Below, piece by piece: positions 1 through 9,419 of a stretch of 64,000 nucleotides of DNA. The notes under the pieces are model-generated. The model was not told where the DNA came from. It did no database searches and saw nothing but the letters and a program-made list of their open reading frames with translations. The DNA comes from Malachius bipustulatus. Taxonomy: Eukaryota > Arthropoda > Insecta > Coleoptera > Melyridae. The stretch lies in assembly GCA_910589415.1 (NCBI GenBank), contig OU342630.1, positions 28,491,867-28,555,866 on the forward strand, written 5' to 3'. Made by a program: the position numbers and the translations under genes. Numbering within the stretch: the stretch's first letter is position 1; every line of letters begins with the position of its first letter.

Positions 1-189
1 TTTTGAGCGACAATCCTCTTCATGTGTGCAGGTATGTGAATCATCATTGTAATTGTTATGTTGTAAATGGAGCAACATGTCGTCAACACGTTCTAAACAA
101 AATGTCCTATGGGTATGCGACCGGCGACCGGCCTTATTTACATAAGTATGTCTTAAACAAAAATCGACTATTGTTTTTGCCCTTACTAA

Positions 190-917
190 CCACGTAGTAT
201 TCTTAATAAAGCCGCTACCCTAAAAGTGATAAACGTGCAAAAAAACTTATTCACTGTGAACACCTGGGACATTAAAATAGGTCCTTGGAAAGACATACAG
301 ATTCCTCCGTTTGTATAAGAACAGAACAGCGGACAAACTTCGACGTTGCTCCATACTGACACACCCAAATCTAGTCAACAATGCCTGTTACGAGACACCA
401 CTCTGGATACACACCGTCGATCCTGAAAGATAGAAATTTCAAGAATCTACGCTGCACACTCTCCAGCACACTGATAGTGCCCACATGAGATGGATACCAA
501 ATCAGTGAAGCATATTTTAATAATGGCCGGACCAGTGCATTGAAAAGCAACATAACTGTGCCTGTACTAGTAAAGTCTCTTGAATTCCTAATCAAATTCA
601 GAGTCTTATGTCCCTTTAAAATAGTAATTTCGATGTGAGGCTTGAAGGAGAATGATGAATCGAACAGGACAGCAAAGTCATGAACTTTGTCATTCCTCTG
701 TAAAACATTATCACTTATTGAATACGGAAATAGCATTGAATATTTACTCCTTCTAAAAGACACAACTGAACACTTCGAGGTGTTTAGCGTCCAGACCATT
801 ACACCGACACCATTTATAAAATATTTTAATATCTTCTGTAATACAAAAGCATCGCACGGTGATTCAATACGGAAATAAATCTTCATATCATCCGTATATA
901 TTGACCACGTCATTGAT
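190..917 (-). pseudogene. Non-LTR retrotransposon A, C-terminal reverse transcriptase remnant
   Basis: Decayed C-terminal half of a LINE-type reverse transcriptase. The minus-strand frame at 913-371 begins just before the catalytic motif C, read as YTDD followed by MKIYF, and continues through the thumb. It ends near a segment (RRFLKFLSFRIDGVYP) shared almost word for word with the better copy at 16.9-18.7 kb. A second frame (368-186) resembles the C-terminal region ending in a 'CP..L..V.F.VN' block. The N-terminal part of the same element lies beyond 8401, because a Penelope-like element has landed between motifs B and C. The two halves differ by one frame at the junction, so the gene was probably already dead. 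The family is the Jockey/CR1/I-like group; I cannot set the clade by eye. Confidence 0.8.
906..917. repeat. 12-bp target-site duplication of the PLE, left copy
   Basis: CACGTCATTGAT, repeated exactly at 8389-8400. It fixes both ends of the Penelope-like insertion and lies in the coding sequence of the older non-LTR element. Confidence 0.9.
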
Positions 918-979
918 TTTTATTGATTATGAATAAAACACTAATGTTTTATAAAATTCTACTGTATATTGATCGATGA

Positions 980-1035
980 TAGAAACGTTACACGTGTTTC
1001 GCTACTTTTCATGTAGCATCTTCAGACGTAAATAA
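980..1035 (-). ncRNA. Hammerhead ribozyme-like motif in PLE 3' end
   Basis: Read on the minus strand, ACGU (1029-1026) is followed by the core box CUGAAGA (1025-1019) and a stem II of GCUAC/GUAGC closed by a seven-base loop. Then come CGAAAC (GAAAC at 1000-996), a two-base-pair stem III with loop ACGU, and GUA as the would-be cleavage triplet (991-989). ACGU (988-985) then pairs with the first ACGU to make stem I. One extra U lies between CUGAAGA and stem II, and stem I is only four perfect pairs before an internal loop. Hammerhead motifs with tiny stem III are established features of PLE terminal repeats, and the position after the endonuclease gene fits. Activity of this copy is uncertain. 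Confidence 0.7.
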
Positions 1036-1154
1036 AATTATTGATACAGTAACATAGCAACAGTATTACCTAAGTGATCATGAAACAAGTAACTAGATTT
1101 AAATGAATTTTTAAGAGAACTAACTAGATCATAATGTATTTCTTCAGAATCTTC

Positions 1155-1737
1155 TTAGTTGTTGATATCAAGAAGAAAATCAAGTAGTGGAGAACGATAT
1201 GTGTCTAGCTGTTCATTTATTACTGTGTATTGTTGATTATTTAAATGTCTGTGGATCTCTAGAGATTCAAGAAAATTTAATTTAAAATAATGATCACAAT
1301 GATGTAGTAATTCAATTTTGTTGTTTGCTGTTAGAGTGTGATTGTTTTCTATTAAGTGTTTTGCAAAATTTGATCTTTCTGGATGCTTGAGTCTGTAAGA
1401 GTTTAGGTGTTCGTTGTATCTAATTTCTAGATTTCTACAAGTCTGTCCTATATAAATTGAATTACAATGAGAACAGTTTAATCGATAAATTCCAGGTTTC
1501 TGTAATTTAGATAACTTTTCCTTTGCATTCAGCAATATAGAACCATTACTCATAAAAGATTTGAATGAAATATTAAATGTAGTGGTGTTAGAAATTATCC
1601 TTGATATTTGTGTTGAAACGTTTCCAAAGTACGTTAGTGATGAATATTTTCTAATTTCATTGTTTTGTTGAGGTGACAGCTCTGTGTATCATTGAATTAT
1701 ATGCTGAAAGTTTGTGTGAAATTGAATGATTTGAATC
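1155..1737 (-). pseudogene. PLE GIY-YIG endonuclease domain
   Basis: The C-terminal domain of the PLE protein, which nicks target DNA to prime reverse transcription. The clean frame is 1553-1155 (132 codons). It shows the GIY motif and, 10 residues later, the YIGQT motif, followed by conserved R and E/H residues in a segment reading RYNEHLNSYR. A zinc-ligand-like C-x2-C pair (NCSHCN) lies between GIY and YIG, as is common in PLEs. Between 1737 and 1553 the linker is still readable, but only by changing frame near 1670 and ignoring the stop TAG at 1738-1740, so the domain is separated from the RT. The stop at 1155 is the natural end of the protein. Confidence 0.9.
1554..1737 (-). other. PLE linker between RT and endonuclease, frame broken
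   Basis: Readable in two minus-strand frames that meet near 1670. The first gives a segment with ISHKLSAYNSMIHRAV, the second one with LTYFGNVS and ISRIIS. These match the connector seen between the RT and GIY-YIG domains in PLEs. It shows that the coding region was once continuous and is now broken by one nonsense codon and one indel. Confidence 0.65.
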
Positions 1738-2101
1738 CTATGGTATTGTCATATTTGTATGTGTTGGTTTTCTATAGACAGAAAAGTCAAACTGATTATT
1801 CAATCTCGTGATAGACAAGTCTAAAAAGTTTATAGAATTATTTTCCTCACATTCTACAGTAAACCTAATATTTGGATGTAAGCTATTGATGAAATTAAGA
1901 AAGTTATCTAATTGTCTAGAGGAACCTACAAAACAAGAAAGAATATCGTCTACATACCTAAACCAAAACTTGATGCTATCTGCTTTGTCTGAGTGAAAGA
2001 TTTTCTTTTCAAGACTATTCATGAAAATATCTGCTAAAATCGGAGAAATTGGACTACCCATTGGAAGGCCTTCATTTTGAAGGTAGAACTTATTATCAAA
2101 G
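1738..2101 (-). pseudogene. PLE reverse transcriptase, C-terminal part (motifs B to E)
   Basis: Catalytic second half of the Penelope reverse transcriptase. It contains motif B (GLPMGSPISP), motif C as FRYVDDILS with the two catalytic aspartates, a FLDL block and the VYRKPTHT block typical of PLEs. The frame is interrupted at its N-terminal end by the gypsy LTR at 2102 and continues at 7014. It ends at an in-frame TAG at 1738, after which coding sequence continues towards the endonuclease. The apparent start inside the first codons is an artefact of the insertion and is not a real initiation site. Confidence 0.93.
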
Positions 2102-2384
2102 TGCAATGTTTCTACCGTCTATGACAAGTAGCCAACCCGCGTAATAAAACACGACCTGTATAATAGTAATCCCGTGTATTACGAATAACAACTGAATAGA
2201 AACAAATAATAGTTACTATAATAATTAAACATAAGTAATAATAATTATACAAATAAACCCCGGCAACGTGTGCGTGCGAGCTAACCATTCGTTACTCGTT
2301 ACTGACTGACTTTTCATATCTCTTTTGATATGCGCACACGCACTAACATTGCAATGTAAAACAACACTATATTCGGACATTACA
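2102..2384 (-). repeat. 3' LTR of the gypsy element
   Basis: 283 bp, identical to 6730-7013 except for one missing G. In element orientation it starts TGTAATGTCC and ends ACATTGCA. It follows the polypurine tract and abuts the target duplication CAAAG at 2097-2101. Confidence 0.96.
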
Positions 2385-2397
2385 TTCTTCCCCCGCT
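2385..2397 (-). other. Polypurine tract of the gypsy element
   Basis: On the minus strand the bases AGCGGGGGAAGAA lie directly before the TG of the 3' LTR. This is the expected position and composition for the plus-strand DNA primer. Confidence 0.75.
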
Positions 2398-2438
2398 AAT
2401 TTAAACGAGGACCTCCCCTATCAGAAAACTGCTTAAAT

Positions 2439-5400
2439 CTAGGTATACATCAATCTGTCAGGGGCGACTCTGTTTCGTTGAGGTCTCGCCGAGGTCGGAG
2501 TGCTACAAGTTTTAGGAGAATGTTCATGATTAACATTATCGCTCTCTCCAACCTCTGCAGTACCGTCATTTAGGTCTGACTTTCTTACACTTCCACCCCC
2601 CCATCTCTGAGGTGATTCCCGTAGTACTGCTCTAGAGGAGGAATCCCTAGGAGATGTCTCCGGTGTATTCTCAACATTATTGGTAACATTGTGATCGAAT
2701 GCATAAAAAGGTAACAGCTGGTTTACATGTCTAGTCCATATTAGGTCACTGTTATAAATTTTAACTCTATACAAATTTTTTGATACAATTTCAACAACAG
2801 TACCTATCGTCCAACTATTTTTTTGATAGCGATAATCCCTAGCTCGGACCTTTTGTCCCACATGCAGTTGTAATATCCTACCCCATTTAAAATAATGACT
2901 TTGTCTATTTTGTGATAATTTTAAGTTCATTTTTACATGATTATTATCTAAGGGTACATTCCTATTAGTTAATGGGTTTAATAAATCTAATCGCATTCTT
3001 AGTGATTTTCCCAATAAAATTTGAGCAGGAGATACGCCAGTAGAACAATGCGGCGTATTCCTGTATACTAGTAAAAATTTACTAATGCACTGTGCAAAGT
3101 CTACCTTGTCGCAATCTTTACATTTTTTTACAAGAAAACTTTTTAAGTTTTTTACAGCATTTTCGGCTAATCCATTCGATGCTGGGTTAAATGGCGGACT
3201 AAAGACTTGTTTAATGCCATTGGACTTCAAAAACGAAACGAACTCAGACGAAGCAAAATAAGAAGCATTGTCGGAACACACTGTTTTCGGAAGTCCGAAA
3301 CGCGCAAATACCTCTCTCAATTTTTCTATAGTCTTGTGTGACGTCATTGATGGCATTACGAACGCCTCCACCCATTTTGAGAAACTATCAATAATAACTA
3401 AAATAACTTTTCCTTGTATCGGACCTAAATAGTCGATGTGTAAACGCTCCCATGGTTGTTCAGTGATCGGCCATGGGGTTAATTCAACCTTAGGCGGGCT
3501 TTGTCTATAAGTTCCGCAAGCATCACAAGATTGACAATGTCTTTCTATTTCAACATTTAGTGAAGGCCACCAAACGTAACAACGAGCTAATGCTTTTGTT
3601 TTTACGATGCCTTGGTGAGATTTATGTAATTCATCCAAGACGTATCTTCGTAAATTTTGTGGGATAATAACGCGGTATCCCCAGAAGAGCACATTCTCTT
3701 CCACATGTAGTTCGTTTTTCCTTAGGAAGTACGGTCTTATTTCTGTATTTTTGATTTTGTCTGGCCAGCCGTTTAGACAAAATTCTTTTACCGTCTTCAA
3801 TACTGGGTCGTTTGCAGCTTCGTCGGCTATATTTTTAATATCTATCGGCAAATTTTTATTCTCCTCAATATAATTTAAAAAATTTACATCAAGTTCCTCC
3901 GTAATAATTGTATTTAACGGTAGTCTCGACAAAAAATCAGCCGCATTCTCGGATGACTTTACGTATTCAATTTTAAAATCGTAACACGACAAAAAATAAG
4001 CATACCTTTGTAGTTTATTTGACGACATAACCGGTATACCGTGCTTAGGACCAAATATCGCTACTAAAGGTCGGTTATCCGTACGCAAAGTGAATTTTCG
4101 TCCTGCAAGATATTGTTCAAATTTTTTAACACCGAACACTATGCCTGTAGCTTCTTTTACCATTATTGTAGCCTTTCGTTCCGTTTCCGAAAGTGTTCGC
4201 GACGCGTAAGCTATGGGTCTTTCGAGACCGTTCTTATACTTATGTGATAAGACCGCTCCTACCGCGAGATCACTGCTATCGGTTGTTAAAATCAGTTCCA
4301 AATTTGGATCATAATGGGCCAGAACAACGTCTGAACACATTAAATTTTTTATTCGATCCGTACACTCAGATGTCCAGTTCCAACAAGTGTCTGCTTTCAA
4401 TAGCTTATATAATGGACTCAATATGTGTGACATGTTATTTATAAATCTTTGATAATAATTTACCGCACCCAGAAATGACCTTAGCTGCGTCAGGTTCTGT
4501 AGAATTGGAGCTTCCTTCACAGCCCTTATTTTTTCTACTGACTTGTGAAGTCCATTCTTATCAATTACGTAACCTAAATATGTAACCGAATTTTCAAAAA
4601 ATTTACATTTATCGCGCTTTATAGTAAACCCGCTTTGTCTTAAAATTCCCAAAACTCTGCGCAACCTAGCTAAATGTTCCTCGTAATTTTTACCGGTAAC
4701 GAGTATGTCGTCTAGATATACGACTACGCCCTCGACCCCGTCAAAAAGGTGTTCCATGCATCTTTGAAATATTGATACAGCACTTTTTATACCATATGGC
4801 ATTCGTGTGTATAGGAACAATCCCTTGTGTGTATTAATGGTCGTCAATTTACGAGACTGATGGTCTAGCACCAGCTGCGCATAAGCGTTTTGTAAATCTA
4901 TCTTAGAGAATTGTATACCACCTTTCAGAACCGAAAAAATATCCTCTATACGCGGTATTGGATAAATGTCGTTTTCTACCACCGGATTCAAAGTTATCCT
5001 ATAATCACCGCATATTCTCACACTCTTATCTGATTTTAGAATCGGTACGATTGGTGTAGCCCATTCTGAATTTTCAACCGGAACTAAAACGCCAAGTTTC
5101 ACCAAGCGATCCAGTTCCTCTTCAACCTTTTCTTTAAATGCGAAAGGTAATGACCTATGTTTGCAAAATTTTGGAACAGTATCACTTTTTAATTTTATTG
5201 ATACTTTATAATTTTTAAAAGTACCTAAATTACCCGAAAAAACATCCGGAAACTCTTCGATCAATGGTTCTACAGGGCGGTTTACAAAGTTAAGCTCCCT
5301 GAACGTAATATTAAATTTTTTTAAAAAGTTCCTACCAAGCAATGTAGGTCCACCTTGCTTGATGACGTAAAAATCAACAACATGCTGAGCCTTGTTGTAG

Positions 5401-6578
5401 TCGACGGTTAAATTTATTTTGCCTACTGGAATAATTTTATCTCCCACATATCCAACTAAATTAGTCTCTGAATTTTGTAACTCTAAATCTCCAAAATTTC
5501 CCAGAAACATACTCTCAGAAAGAACAGATACAGCCGCACCTGAGTCTATTTCTACTTCAAAAGGTTTGCCATTTAATCGAACTTCAATGGTAATGGGTTT
5601 AATAAATTCAAATCCCCTCATGTGAAATAAATTTGCATCAAAATTATTATTATCTACGATTTCGGTAGAGGTGCAAGGTGCATTAGTATCACAAATTCCT
5701 TCCTGACAACCGGGTTCATCATATTCTGAACTAGGCTCTAAATAATTAACATTACGTTTATTTCTACACATTTTCCGTAGATGACCCCTAATCCCGCATT
5801 TATGACACCGAAAGTCACGATATACACACTGCCTTTCATTGTGACCAAGGCCGCACCTGCTGCACACTTCACCGAAATTTTGAACTTGAGGCTTACCTGG
5901 GAATTGAGAGCGTTGTGCATAATTAAAATTTTTACCACTCCCGTTGCCGTAGTTGCCGCTTCGATGTATAGCCCCATCGCCTCGGTGATGTTGCCGATTG
6001 TAAACTTGACCTTGATTTGACTGCTGCTGAAGTCGCTTTGAATGACCACCAGCCCGCGGCGAAAGTCGATTGATCTCAGGAGGTTCACTCTTGACGAAGG
6101 CCTCCTGCTGAACACCAAACCCTCCCGTCGCTGTTTCCGTTTGTAATGACAGTTCGATGGCTTGCTTCAGTGTCAATGCTGAGGGCTGAGTTAACAATTT
6201 ATCTAATACTGGACCTGGTTCTAATCCTGCGATGAATTTATCTAACAGTATACTTTCCAAATTCTCACCAAACTCGCAATTCACTGCATGGCTTTTCATT
6301 CTTGCTACGTAGTCCTGGATTGATTCATGCCGTAGTTTCTTAATGTGATAAAAATTATACCTTTCTGCCCATTTCAATTTAACTTCACCGAAATGCGAAT
6401 CCAATGCTTTTATTATATTACCGTAGGTTTCCGTATCAGCTTTTAATGGTAGCACTAAATTATCCACTAATTTATAACTTTCTTCTGACAATCCCGCTAA
6501 TAGAATAGCTCTCTGTTTTTCGGCAGCTTTAATCTCCCTAGCAATAAATAGTTGTTCTAGACGTTTCTTATGAACCAA
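2439..6578 (-). CDS. gag-pol: Gag-Pol polyprotein of the Ty3/gypsy element
   Basis: A single 1379-codon frame. Gag capsid-like sequence occupies about residues 1-150, followed by a Q/G/N-rich stretch and two zinc knuckles at about 239-251 and 258-271, the second a canonical CX2CX4HX4C. The aspartic protease has EIDSGAAV at 343-350. The reverse transcriptase has D561 in motif A and YLDD at 621-624. RNase H has D767 (LTTDSSD) and D834 (RTDN). The integrase has an H/C zinc-finger region at about 985-1021 and D1049, D1103 and E1139, a D-D(35)E spacing. No chromodomain or env is visible. The frame has no ATG at its start. A good ATG (MAGEII...) lies at 6628 in another frame, and the two frames meet near 6560, so one indel has separated the natural start. 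The stop is TAG at 2439. Confidence 0.96.
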   Translation of the reverse strand: MVHKKRLEQLFIAREIKAAEKQRAILLAGLSEESYKLVDNLVLPLKADTETYGNIIKALDSHFGEVKLKWAERYNFYHIKKLRHESIQDYVARMKSHAVNCEFGENLESILLDKFIAGLEPGPVLDKLLTQPSALTLKQAIELSLQTETATGGFGVQQEAFVKSEPPEINRLSPRAGGHSKRLQQQSNQGQVYNRQHHRGDGAIHRSGNYGNGSGKNFNYAQRSQFPGKPQVQNFGEVCSRCGLGHNERQCVYRDFRCHKCGIRGHLRKMCRNKRNVNYLEPSSEYDEPGCQEGICDTNAPCTSTEIVDNNNFDANLFHMRGFEFIKPITIEVRLNGKPFEVEIDSGAAVSVLSESMFLGNFGDLELQNSETNLVGYVGDKIIPVGKINLTVDYNKAQHVVDFYVIKQGGPTLLGRNFLKKFNITFRELNFVNRPVEPLIEEFPDVFSGNLGTFKNYKVSIKLKSDTVPKFCKHRSLPFAFKEKVEEELDRLVKLGVLVPVENSEWATPIVPILKSDKSVRICGDYRITLNPVVENDIYPIPRIEDIFSVLKGGIQFSKIDLQNAYAQLVLDHQSRKLTTINTHKGLFLYTRMPYGIKSAVSIFQRCMEHLFDGVEGVVVYLDDILVTGKNYEEHLARLRRVLGILRQSGFTIKRDKCKFFENSVTYLGYVIDKNGLHKSVEKIRAVKEAPILQNLTQLRSFLGAVNYYQRFINNMSHILSPLYKLLKADTCWNWTSECTDRIKNLMCSDVVLAHYDPNLELILTTDSSDLAVGAVLSHKYKNGLERPIAYASRTLSETERKATIMVKEATGIVFGVKKFEQYLAGRKFTLRTDNRPLVAIFGPKHGIPVMSSNKLQRYAYFLSCYDFKIEYVKSSENAADFLSRLPLNTIITEELDVNFLNYIEENKNLPIDIKNIADEAANDPVLKTVKEFCLNGWPDKIKNTEIRPYFLRKNELHVEENVLFWGYRVIIPQNLRRYVLDELHKSHQGIVKTKALARCYVWWPSLNVEIERHCQSCDACGTYRQSPPKVELTPWPITEQPWERLHIDYLGPIQGKVILVIIDSFSKWVEAFVMPSMTSHKTIEKLREVFARFGLPKTVCSDNASYFASSEFVSFLKSNGIKQVFSPPFNPASNGLAENAVKNLKSFLVKKCKDCDKVDFAQCISKFLLVYRNTPHCSTGVSPAQILLGKSLRMRLDLLNPLTNRNVPLDNNHVKMNLKLSQNRQSHYFKWGRILQLHVGQKVRARDYRYQKNSWTIGTVVEIVSKNLYRVKIYNSDLIWTRHVNQLLPFYAFDHNVTNNVENTPETSPRDSSSRAVLRESPQRWGGGSVRKSDLNDGTAEVGESDNVNHEHSPKTCSTPTSARPQRNRVAPDRLMYT

Positions 6579-6729
6579 CTATACCAACTATCCTTTTTGA
6601 AATCAAAATTAATAATTTCACCCGCCATTTCACCGGCGTTACTTTCCGCACCGTGCCGTTCACTTCGTTCCGCGTTATCTACCTAGGTAGGTAGGTAGTC
6701 CCGCTTATCGCTTTTCCTCGTCGCCAAAA
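6579..6729 (-). other. Gypsy leader with displaced Gag start
   Basis: The untranslated leader between the 5' LTR and Gag. An ATG at 6628 opens a frame whose first residues read MAGEIINFDFKK. That frame stops at a TAG close to 6553, just after it overlaps the long Gag-Pol frame. The Gag start therefore appears to be split from the body by a one-base indel, either a real lesion or an assembly error. Confidence 0.6.
6711..6726 (-). other. Primer-binding site of the gypsy element
   Basis: Three T residues after the end of the 5' LTR, the minus strand reads TGGCGACGAGGAAAAG. TGG, the complement of the tRNA 3' CCA, is the hallmark of a tRNA primer site. I cannot name the tRNA with confidence. Confidence 0.65.
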
Positions 6730-7013
6730 TGCAATGTTTCTACCGTCTATGACAAGGTAGCCAACCCGCGTAATAAAACACGACCTGTATAATAGTAATC
6801 CCGTGTATTACGAATAACAACTGAATAGAAACAAATAATAGTTACTATAATAATTAAACATAAGTAATAATAATTATACAAATAAACCCCGGCAACGTGT
6901 GCGTGCGAGCTAACCATTCGTTACTCGTTACTGACTGACTTTTCATATCTCTTTTGATATGCGCACACGCACTAACATTGCAATGTAAAACAACACTATA
7001 TTCGGACATTACA
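6730..7013 (-). repeat. 5' LTR of the gypsy element
   Basis: 284 bp, the partner of 2102-2384 with one extra G. It abuts the second copy of the target duplication CAAAG at 7014-7018. It should contain the element promoter; I see no certain TATA box. Confidence 0.96.
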
Positions 7014-8241
7014 CAAAGGAAAAGTAATTTTGGGATATACAAACATTGAATAAATCCATTACTTCAGAGATGTAGTCTGGTAGAAGATTGTTGGATTCTA
7101 ATAAGTTTTGAAGCATGGGTAAAACTTCTCGTGGAGGAATTGAAGAAAACATGCTCTTAACATCAAAGGAAACTAATTTGCCATTGTGTGGAACAGATTG
7201 TTGTTTAAGTTTTTGAATTAAGTCTAGTGAATTTTTGACGGTATATTTTGAAGTGTAATTAAATTTTTTTTTTTTTTTTAAGATTGTGTTGAGTTTCGCT
7301 GAAAGTTTATTATTTGGAACGTTAATGTATGAAACAACAGGTCTGATGGGTTGAAGTGGTTTATGTAGTTTGATGGTGCCGTATAATTTTGGAGCTTGAG
7401 GATTCTTTATGATGAGACTATGTTGTTCTGGTTTATTGAAAACTAAATCTGATTTATGAATAGTTTCTCTAGTTTTGTTTTGAAATTGTTTTGTGGGATC
7501 TCTGGGTAACTGAATTAAATTTTCAGTATTTATAAATTCGTAGATTTTATGTTTGTAACTGTCATGAGAGAGTATTACTGAAGTGTTACCTTTGTCTGCT
7601 TTTGTTAAAATTAAATTATTTTCTGAAATTTTAGTTTTTATAGATGTCAATATGGAAGTGTCATTATAATATTTTTGATTGTTGATTCTAGTGTTTTCGA
7701 GTTTCTTAATCAGTTTTGTGATTTGTAGTTTCTCGTATGTAAATTTATGTGAGCGTAATGCTAATTCTGATTCTGTAATCAAAATTTCTTTTACTTTAGT
7801 TGTAAATTTAGGTGTAATGTTGTATTGAAGACCTTTATTCAGAAAAGCTATTTCTTTGTCTGTGAATTGAGTGTTTGATAAATTTTGAAAACGAGGAAAG
7901 AAATTATGAGTTGTTTCGTTTTGTTCTTGAGTGTTATTGGTGTTACTGTAAGTTATTCTTTGTCTTTTTAGTTGGTTTAATTTATTGATTTGTTTCATGT
8001 ATTTTTTGTGCTTAATGTAACTAACAGTCTCTCTAATGTTATCATCTATGATGTCAAATTGTATTGGGTGTAGTTTGTGTGTTAATTCTGAATGGAGTAC
8101 CTTAATATTGATGTGTAGATTGTCTCGAATTTTGTACCATCTCTTGACTTCCTCCTTGAGCCAACAACATCTAGCTTTTTCCAATGCTTTCTGACAACTC
8201 GTTGACGAGCAGAAGTTAGCCAGAATATTTGGTTGAACCAA
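7014..8241 (-). pseudogene. PLE reverse transcriptase, N-terminal part (to motif A)
   Basis: About 410 codons of the PLE protein. After an uncharacterised N-terminal half it shows the PLE block LTKADKGNTSVIL, then PKLYGTIKLHK, then PIRPVVSYINVPNNKLSAKL, and motif A as SFDVKSMFSSIPP with the first catalytic aspartate. The coding sequence is cut by the gypsy insertion after NYFSF and resumes in frame at 2101. A lysine run (KKKKK, from an A/T homopolymer near 7265) may hide a small indel. The start is uncertain because the first ~33 codons lie within the hairpin formed with 8297-8363. Confidence 0.93.
8141..8207. repeat. PLE 5' inverted repeat, inner arm
   Basis: These 67 bp are the exact reverse complement of 8297-8363, separated by an 89-bp spacer. 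The inner arm is part of the PLE coding frame. The outer arm is therefore an inverted copy of the 5' coding end, a structure expected from strand switching during integration and often seen at PLE 5' ends. Confidence 0.9.
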
Positions 8242-8296
8242 GAATGCCTGCGACAGAAATTGACTCCAAAATACATCAATGTGACATCCAGATCTA

Positions 8297-8363
8297 CGTC
8301 AACGAGTTGTCAGAAAGCATTGGAAAAAGCTAGATGTTGTTGGCTCAAGGAGGAAGTCAAGAG
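8297..8363. repeat. PLE 5' inverted repeat, outer arm
   Basis: Reverse complement of 8141-8207. About 25 bp separate it from the target duplication at 8389. There is no upstream copy of the 3' hammerhead-bearing end, so this insertion lacks the 5' terminal repeat of a full PLE. Confidence 0.85.
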
Positions 8364-8388
8364 AAGTAAGGGTTGAAAACATAAATTT

Positions 8389-8400
8389 CACGTCATTGAT
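8389..8400. repeat. 12-bp target-site duplication of the PLE, right copy
   Basis: Exact match to 906-917, directly following the inverted 5' end of the Penelope-like element. Confidence 0.9.
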
Positions 8401-9411
8401 GAATATTATACCTAAATAGAAGAGGCCCATGAACGGATCCCTGTGGGATACCAGAGGGGACGTCAAAAATACGCGATCGATAACCTGAGATCTCTACATA
8501 CTGCATGGTGTCTATTTCTCAAATAATCTGAAAATAAGTCAACCATGCTCTGAGGTAACTCAAAAGAGTCCAGTTGTTTGGAAACAATCAAATCATGTGA
8601 TAGGCCGTTGAAAGCTTTTGTACAGTTCATATATACATATAACATCCACCTGAACACCTTCGTCAAGAGATACAGCAATATATTGCGAAATGCACATCAG
8701 GTTGGTAACCGTAGACTTACTGGAGACAAACTCATGTTGACAAGAAGAAATCCCATGAAATACCGGCCTAAATAATAGGTTATGAAGACAGAAATCCAAC
8801 AGTTTGGATGATTGACTGATCATTAAAATAATTGGTCTCTAATTATTGACATTAATCCTCTCTCCAGACTTCAGTACGGGAACAACACGAGATGCCTTCC
8901 ATTGCTTCGGAAAATTTGAGAACTGCATTATGGAGTTAAAAGATATGATGTGGTACTAACAATACCGACAAACATCTTTTATGAAAATTCCAGGAATATT
9001 GTCAGGTCTAGTGGAAAGGGACGGATTTAGTTTTTGAGCGATTTGAAATGAGTCTGCCTCTTCGAAATATTTTAGAAACAAAGAAGTTATTAGTATTGCA
9101 AAATTGTTCAGAGGATTCATCATACAGAGAAGATGTAGATTTGAAGCAGTTCTTGAAGTAGTCGGCGAAACTGTGGACTACTTCCTGTTGTGACGTTGAA
9201 AATATCCATTAGAGAGGTGGAATAGTGAAGCAACGCCTGTGAAGATTTATAAAGGACCAGAAACTTTTGGGTTACTTCGGATCGCCAATTCAACTCAACC
9301 TGTGAAGCTCAAGAAAGCACGTGGATATCTCGTTTGGTGCTAGATCGTAGCTGCTGGAATCTCTCTCGGAAAGCAATAATGCCCGAGGACTTATATCTTT
9401 GCCAAAATAGT
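8401..9411 (-). pseudogene. Non-LTR retrotransposon A, central RT region
   Basis: Minus-strand reverse transcriptase remnant in several frames. Reading from 9060 down: a STRPDNIPGIFIKD block, WKASRVVPVLKSGERI (RT block 1), then FVSSKSTVTNLMCISQY and a VDVI...TKAF block with degraded motif A. Next come a LFSDYLRNR block and SGIPQGSVHGPLLF, which is motif B, near 8460-8415. The FINDV motif spans the PLE insertion point at 8401. There are at least three frame changes and several stops, so the copy is dead. It continues with motif C at 913. Confidence 0.8.
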
Positions 9412-9419
9412 ATATTCTA

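Larger units (their letters stand above)
2102..7013 (-). mobile_element. Ty3/gypsy LTR retrotransposon, nearly intact
   Basis: A complete 4912-bp LTR element on the minus strand: LTR (7013-6730), primer-binding site, Gag-Pol, polypurine tract, LTR (2384-2102). Both LTRs begin TG and end CA when read in element orientation. They differ by one inserted G (CAAGTAG at 2126 against CAAGGTAG), so the insertion is very recent. The 5-bp duplication CAAAG flanks it at 2097-2101 and 7014-7018. The order protease, RT, RNase H, integrase is the Ty3/gypsy order. There is no env frame between pol and the 3' LTR. Confidence 0.97.
918..8388 (-). mobile_element. Penelope-like retroelement, interrupted by a gypsy element
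   Basis: A Penelope-like element (PLE) read on the minus strand. In its own 5'-to-3' order it has an inverted 5' end (8388-8141), a reverse transcriptase split at 7018/2097, a GIY-YIG endonuclease (to 1155) and a 3' untranslated end with a hammerhead-like motif. The flanks carry a perfect 12-bp duplication, CACGTCATTGAT, at 906-917 and 8389-8400. The target was the reverse transcriptase gene of a non-LTR element. Removing the gypsy insert (2102-7013) and one copy of CAAAG puts the two RT parts in one continuous frame. The PLE itself has a stop at 1738 and a frameshift near 1670, so this copy is not expected to be active. PLEs are known to copy themselves with this RT/GIY-YIG pair. Confidence 0.93.

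Noticed and set aside
5738..6118. 126-codon frame antisense to and overlapping the Gag region
   Set aside because: Out-of-frame shadow of the gypsy Gag-Pol frame.
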